This document shows, piece by piece, positions 58,748-64,000 of a DNA stretch of 64,000 nucleotides. The notes beneath the pieces were generated by a model. That model did no database searches. It was not told the DNA's origin and saw nothing but the letters and a program-made list of their open reading frames with translations. How positions within the stretch are numbered: position 1 is the first letter of the stretch; each line of letters opens with the position of its first letter. Source of the stretch: Lepidodermella squamata (Eukaryota; Gastrotricha); contig JBLDXI010000024.1 in assembly GCA_047495785.1 (NCBI GenBank), positions 3,348,001 through 3,412,000 on the forward strand, written 5' to 3'. A program made the translations under genes and the position numbers.

Positions 58748-59969
58748 ATGCTGTTGCATCTAGCTTTTGTAATTAACTGCTTTATTGAATTAACAGCGGC
58801 ATGCTTCGTCAGCAGCCCAGCTTCCAAGTCACCTGCGACTAACACGCCACCTGATAAATACAATCAACTACCACCCGCAGCTCCGAGTCCGACGAATCTG
58901 GCTAAGCAGCCGGATGGAAGTGTCACTGGCTCATGTGGCCACTCGAAATACTGGAATGCTGGCGGGGCCTACGAGTCGGCAATCAAGCAATCATTTTCGG
59001 GTATCGTTGGTGGAGTCACAGCTTTGCCAAATGAATTCCCGTTCCAAGTCCTGGTCGAGTTTCTCTTCAATAGACCATTGATCAGTCTTTGCGGAGGGGT
59101 TGTTATCAACAGTGAGTCTTCACAGAGAAATCATAACAATTGCCTTCATTTAACTCGTAGAATACTGGGTCCTAAGCGCCGCCCATTGTACCGAAGGAGT
59201 CGTTGGGGCTAATCTTTTGTTTGGAGAGCATGATCGAACTGCTTCAGAAATCAAAACGTGGAGGACGTCCAAGCAAATCGTCGTACATCCACTCTACGTT
59301 GCGGCAACTTATGACTACGATTACGCCCTAGTTCAACTGGCAACGCCAATAAACTTCACGGCATGGAACATTCAGCCGATTTGTTTACCAGACAGCTGTT
59401 TAACAGCTTGGTAAGCCGTAAATCACTAGATTGAACATTATTTAATGTAAAAAATAGCATGGAGAATGATATGGGCTACATCAGTGGTTGGGGCACAATC
59501 TCCAGCGGTGGATCTTTGTCGAACATTCTTTTGAAAGGGAAAGTACCCATAGTTTCAACTATCAACTGCGCTCTTTCTGAAATGGGTTACGCCGTGGTTA
59601 GCAGTCGCATGATTTGTGCGGGCTATAGCACCGCATCGGTAGACACATGCCAGGTAGGCATTTTCTTTACTTTTAAAAAGCTCTTTTTTCTAGGCTTAAT
59701 TTATCCATAGGGCGATAGTGGCGGGCCCCTCTTCATCGCTAAGAATGGCTATTTTGAGGTCAGCTTCATTATTTCATTTGAGGGAAAATAAACGAGTATT
59801 TTTACCAGTTATGTGGTTTGACTTCTCATGGCCAGGGATGCGCTGCAGGTAGGATCTTATTTTTCAAACCGTATATCAGTGATCTTTCGGTTTTACAGAG
59901 AGCACTTATGGTATCTACAGCAAAGTTTGCACTGTAAGAAGCTGGATTCAAAACGTAACTGGAACGTGA
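58748..59969 (+). CDS. Secreted trypsin-like serine protease zymogen (S1A), 322 aa
   Basis: Exons 58748-59111, 59161-59410, 59458-59653, 59711-59758, 59809-59848, 59899-59969, summing to 969 nt with consistent phases. Signal peptide MLLHLAFVINCFIELTAACF, then a Pro-rich propeptide with SCGHSKYWN and the activation-type sequence IVGGV. Catalytic triad: His in SAAHC, Asp in YDYDYAL, Ser in GDSGGP. The residue six before the serine (chymotrypsin 189) is Asp, so trypsin-type Arg/Lys cleavage is expected. Other marks: ISGWGT, MICAGY, RSWI end. The same SCGHSKY pro-region occurs in the two proteases that follow, a lineage-specific group. Confidence 0.9.
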
Positions 59970-59977
59970 ATCGAGGA

Positions 59978-59983
59978 TTTTAT
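59978..59983 (-). terminator. Polyadenylation signal of the middle protease
   Basis: AATAAA on the minus strand (TTTATT on plus), 54 bp past that gene's stop and 9 bp past the plus-strand gene's stop. Confidence 0.5.
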
Positions 59984-60025
59984 TCAAATGATATAAAGGT
60001 CTAGTGAAAAAATTTTGTATCACAA

Positions 60026-60031
60026 AATAAA
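60026..60031 (+). terminator. Polyadenylation signal of the plus-strand protease
   Basis: AATAAA 57 bp past its stop and inside the 3' end of the convergent protease gene. Confidence 0.5.
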
Positions 60032-60036
60032 AAAGT

Positions 60037-61417
60037 TCAAGTCCCCGTGACTGACTTTATCCAAGATCTAAAATTGCAAGCTCGCCTGAAAGAGAAATAA
60101 CAAATATAAGTAACAGCAATTCGAAACGGCAAATAAAACTCACGTCATAACGTGAAAATAGTCATCTGAGAACGAATACAATTAATAAAATTAGGAAAAT
60201 TTCGAATTCAAAAAGGCTCACCTTGTCCGCAACGACCGGCTTGGTGGGAAGCGATACCACATAACTTTTAGTGTGACGGTTTTAACATTTATTGAATTCC
60301 AATCTGAAGTGCACTAACCTCAAAGTAACCATTTTTCGCGACAACGAACGCACCCCCGCTATCTCCCTAAGAACAAAAGAATTATTGCTCTAGTACGCGT
60401 TTTTTTCTCAAGGTGTGACTTGAAGTGTTTACATAGCAAACGGCGACAGATGCTGTGTTGTAACCTGCACACATCATTCGGTTGGTTGTGTAGCCAATGC
60501 CCATCTCGATGAGGGCACAATTGATGGGCGAAATTATGGGCATTTTTCCTTTTCGCAGGATCGACTCTTGCCCGCCCGTTTCTGAAGAATAGCCCCAGCC
60601 TGATAGGTAGCCGATATCACCTTCCTGGCTATGCAAATTGAATCGCTTATGGTGAATGGATGCCGGTTGAAAAATACATACCAACTCGTAAAGCATGACT
60701 CGGGCAAGCATATTGGTTGCATGTACCATGTTGTAAAATTGATAGGAGGCGAGATCTTGATCAATGCGATGTCGTTATCGTATTGACCTTTTTTGTAACT
60801 CGGATGCAAGGAAATAGCGCTTGCTAAAGTTGTTCAACAATGTAAGCTATTTTCGCTTTAGTAGAAGCATTACCACTTCTTGTGACTTCGTTCGGCCCAA
60901 CATTATCCAAGTCATGCTCAGCAAAGGTTAGTGTCACTTTTGCAGAGCTCTCAATGCAGTGCGCTGCAGTTAGAACCCATTCTTCTGCACAATAAGGCAA
61001 CGCTGTAATCAATGGCATCATAAGAGAGATTTGGTTACTGTTAATAATTGATCCGCCACAGAAAGTGCCACTGCCATTAGAAAATTCATGAACGATGTAA
61101 ACTTGGTACGGAAACTCGTTTTCCATGGCCTCGACTCCTAAAACAATCCCTTCCGATGAGTATGACCTCCTAATTGCAGCCTCGGGCCCAGAAGCCACAT
61201 TCCAGTACTTGGAGTGGCCGCAACTTGGGGTAGCAGTTCCATCAGATTGAAGGGGCAGGAAAGTTTGAGGGACAGGAACAGCTGCCGGCAATTTGTTGTA
61301 TTCTGACGGTGGAGTATTTGTCGATGGAGCTTTTAGCTCTTGCTGATCAATTAAACAACTGTCGATCGATCGCAAGAATAATACGAAGATGCAAGCAACA
61401 AGCCACTTTAGATTCAT
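60037..61417 (-). CDS. Secreted chymotrypsin-fold serine protease (S1A) with altered S1 pocket, 329 aa
   Basis: Exons 61039-61417, 60874-60984, 60682-60823, 60433-60628, 60319-60366, 60222-60264, 60145-60166 (22-nt micro-exon), 60037-60085: 990 nt, all phases consistent. The ATG at 61417 was chosen over 61444 because MNLKWLVACIFVLFLRSIDS makes a clean signal peptide. Pro-region with SCGHSKYWN. Activation site reads IVLGV rather than IVGG. Triad: TAAHC, YDNDIAL, GDSGGA. The S1 base position is Ala, not Asp (VAVCYGDSGG), so it should not be trypsin-like; elastase or chymotrypsin-like preference is possible. Convergent with the plus-strand protease, 67 bp between stop codons. Confidence 0.85.
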
Positions 61418-61560
61418 AGTTGAGTTCTGTATTTGGAAGCACAATGCCCATGTTGTCAGACAGGTGCACTTTCTGTTAAGCCCGCTTTTGTAGTATGTGA
61501 GCCGCTTCTAGGTTCACTCTATTTTTCCCAGAACAAAGCGAAGCAAACTAAACTTTCAAA

Positions 61561-61566
61561 TTTATT
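61561..61566 (-). terminator. Polyadenylation signal of the third protease
   Basis: Minus-strand AATAAA 31 bp beyond the stop. Confidence 0.5.
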
Positions 61567-61596
61567 TTCTTATATCCGTTTGTTGTAAAAAAGTAT

Positions 61597-62857
61597 TCAG
61601 GAACCGGTCCATTCTTTGATCCAGGATCTAACCGTGCATATTCGGCTAATGGTATCAATTGTATCACTACAAAAATTGAGAACGGTTCAAAAAATACCTG
61701 TATACAGCGTATGTGCCAGCTGAAAGTAAAACACGTATATTTTTCCAATTTGAGTAAAATAAATTACTTGTAGCACAGCCGAGAGAATGTGAAACAACGC
61801 CACATAGCTGAAAATTTAAGAAAATTATTCTCTGTTGTTGTTTCATTTTACTCAATTTACCTCAAAGTATCCGTTTTTCGCTATGACCAGGCCACTGCCA
61901 GAGTCGCCCTTTTTAAGAAAAAGCTCTAAGCATTTATCATTATCGTCAGCCTAAAGTCTACTTACATTGCAGGGTGCTAGCGAAGTCGTGTCATAGCCTG
62001 CACATATCATGCGGCTGCTTGCTGGGCTGAATGCCATCTCAGACAGAATGCAATTGAACGGACTAACGATCGGAACTTTGATTTTCAACAGAGCCTCCGG
62101 TTGAGAACCTTCATTGGCAGTCAAGCCCCACCCAGCTAGGTAACCCATATCCCCTTCGACGCTTTAAAAGAAACTGAACATCCATATAAAGAATTACGCG
62201 TGAGCATACCATGATGCTAAACAGGATTCTGGCAGGCAAACTGGTTGCACATTCCAGGAAGTGAAATTCAAAGACGCCGACATCTTGATGAGAGCGAAAT
62301 CGTAATCGAAAGAAGGACGGCTGTAGTTAGGGTGGATAACTATCTGCTCTGATGATAGCTCGAACTCTCCAGAGTCTGTTAGCAGCAAGTAGTGATTCGC
62401 AAACCACGCTTGTATCCAGGTAGCTCCGCTAACGCAATGCGCAGCGGTGACAATCCACCTTTCTGAATTAGGAAAAATTGCCGCTAAAGTCTACTAAGGT
62501 GCTTTCCTCACTATTAACAATAGCTGCTCCACAAGTGAACCCAGAACTTGACAAGATGTATACCGAGTAAGGAAATTCGTTTTGCACAGCTGATACGCCG
62601 CTGATTATTCGACTAGATCTTGGATTGATAAGTGCCCGCAATTCATTGACTGGATCGACGTTGAAATACTTTGAATGTCCACAACTTATTTGATTGGCAG
62701 TGCTAGGACTCTGCTGGGCCGTTGGTAGAGCATTGTAAGCTTCCGGGCTTGTTCCAGGTAATGGAGCCCTAACTATTTGCCTATCGATGAAACAACAGTT
62801 GATAAAGCATGGCAAGGTACAACTAAACCACAAGAACGTGGTTAGCAGACCTGTCAT
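61597..62857 (-). CDS. Secreted chymotrypsin-fold serine protease (S1A), 324 aa
   Basis: Exons 62512-62857, 62210-62462, 61966-62161, 61861-61908, 61768-61807, 61698-61719 (22-nt micro-exon), 61597-61666: 975 nt, phases consistent. Signal peptide (LLTTFLWFSCTLPCFINC), pro-region with SCGHSKYFN, activation-type IISGV. Triad: TAAHC, FDYDFAL, GDSGSG; the Gly after SG is Ser, a small change next to the oxyanion region. The S1 base position is Ala (LAPCNGDSG), so again not trypsin-type. It lies head-to-tail with the middle protease, 180 bp apart. Shared exon lengths (196, 48, 22 nt) show recent common origin. Confidence 0.85.
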
Positions 62858-64000
62858 GCTGTGCTGCGATATGAACTAAATGATGCGCTACTTACTTTGA
62901 TATAAAAACAATAATGCGGTCTGTCAGATCTCATGCCAAGTGCAAACAGCTTCATTTGAAGTTTGCTCGTTCTGTTTGCACTGGAATTGTGCAGTAGTTT
63001 AAGTGAGGTAACAAGGCCCGTGCATCGTCTCGTGCCACAAGTGATAGTGTATATTATTTTTTGGCTTAAATTCATCATCTTGAAACAAACCCACTCAGTG
63101 CGCTTTGTTGTTATCTCAGGATTTGACTAGAACGCGTTTTCAAGCGAAATCTACAATTCTCATTTATTTATTTATTTAATGAGCATGATATCCAGGAAGG
63201 AAGCTCGATAGTGAAAAAGAAAGTGCAGCCGCAGTAGAGTAGTCAGAGTGCCATGATAGTTTGTCGGGAAATTATCGTTCAGAGTCACCAATGGTATTCG
63301 AAAAGTTGAACCAAAGAAAAATGGAATGAAAATTGCATTTTCATACATCTACAGCTGCCATTTCCTTGCGGCCCAGACCTAACTTTAAACTTACTTAAAC
63401 CCTCACCTCTAGCATCAACCTTAAATTATGCCTAACCCACTCAGAACTCAATATTGCATTTGAGCCCGAGAAGGAAATTTACGAAAAAAGGGAATTTTTT
63501 ACTTTACGGAGAAGTCATGTGATGTAGATAGGAGAAGTGGGCCGTTGATATATAGTATTCGTAATTCGTAACCGCTGGCCGCTGGTTTCTCCGCTCTCGA
63601 ATTCGTCATACGAACCATTTTCTAACTTATCAGACAAACAACTTGTTATGCACCTGAACATTTCCCAGTGTAAGAGTGTTAGAAAACAGTTGATCTCGTT
63701 TTATGCTCGTTTTTCGTTACTTTGTGGCGCGACAAAAAGTGTGCGAGAGGAGGTTTTTGCTATGTTATGTATAAATCATTTATTCACAGCGCTGCCGCTT
63801 TGCCGGTGTCACCAAGGCTTGCAGAAAACGCAGACAATCGTTAAGCAGCTAAAGGCAGCAGACGTTTTTCGCGCCAGAAAATTCCGAACGTAGCTAATAC
63901 CGAGGATGGCTAGGCAATGCTTTCGTATTAGCTCGATAATGCGTCAGAACATTCTGAATTTAATATGTTCGACCCTTGACTAATGTGGCGCCAAAGTGTG
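62858..64000. other. Right-end segment with no supported gene
   Basis: Intergenic sequence upstream of the third protease. Open frames at 62854-63078 (minus) and 63648-63893 (plus) show no domain, no signal peptide and no splice partners I could find. Confidence 0.4.

Noticed and set aside
63648-63893. 81-aa plus-strand open frame at the right end
   Set aside because: No recognisable domain or gene context.
1-64000. CRISPR arrays, rRNA, tRNA genes
   Set aside because: No spaced direct repeats of that type and no cloverleaf or rRNA-like sequence noticed; the content is clearly animal nuclear DNA.

Overview
This is nuclear DNA from a compact-genome invertebrate animal. Coding blocks are interrupted by very many short (about 45-65 nt) GT-AG introns, and the proteins are extracellular animal modules: EGF, C-type lectin (CTLD), F5/8C discoidin, fibrinogen-related (FReD) and sushi/CCP domains, plus S1 trypsin-fold proteases and a cytochrome b561. 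There are no bacterial-style operons. The phylum cannot be fixed from the sequence alone.

Most of the window (1-55763) is three head-to-tail copies, all on the minus strand, of one giant gene, here called GML-1, -2 and -3 (giant modular lectin; provisional names). GML-1 (1-11870) runs off the left edge inside its first discoidin exon. GML-2 (13869-30856) is complete. I could place 45 exons with consistent phases, giving a 12,960-nt CDS of 4,319 aa with no internal stop. GML-3 (38568-55763) has the same layout. Order from the N-terminus: signal peptide; roughly 11-13 EGF-like modules on small exons; about ten CTLDs, one with an EPN (mannose-type) and one with a QPD (galactose-type) motif; three F5/8C-like modules; five FReDs; a Cys-rich module; four sushi modules. 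No transmembrane segment is evident, so a very large secreted, multivalent, probably calcium-dependent glycan-binding protein is inferred. Copies 2 and 3 are a mosaic of near-identical and diverged tracts, and their 5' flanks share a conserved block about 160-175 bp upstream of the ATG.

The spacer between GML-2 and GML-3 (about 30.9-38.6 kb) holds transposon debris: a SWIM zinc-finger gene fragment, a TA-flanked MITE, a two-exon Myb/SANT-like gene, a frameshifted HARBI1-type transposase remnant, and an inverted repeat at the edges of the spacer. Other MITE-like elements lie inside GML-1 intron 4 (8-bp target duplication) and between GML-1 and GML-2 (TAA target duplication).

The right end (57.3-62.9 kb) carries a cytochrome b561-domain gene (+), then three related secreted chymotrypsin-fold proteases, one on + and two on -. 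All three keep the catalytic triad, but only the first keeps Asp at the S1-pocket position. Their exon lengths show exact intron gain/loss events. 62.9-64 kb holds nothing I can support.
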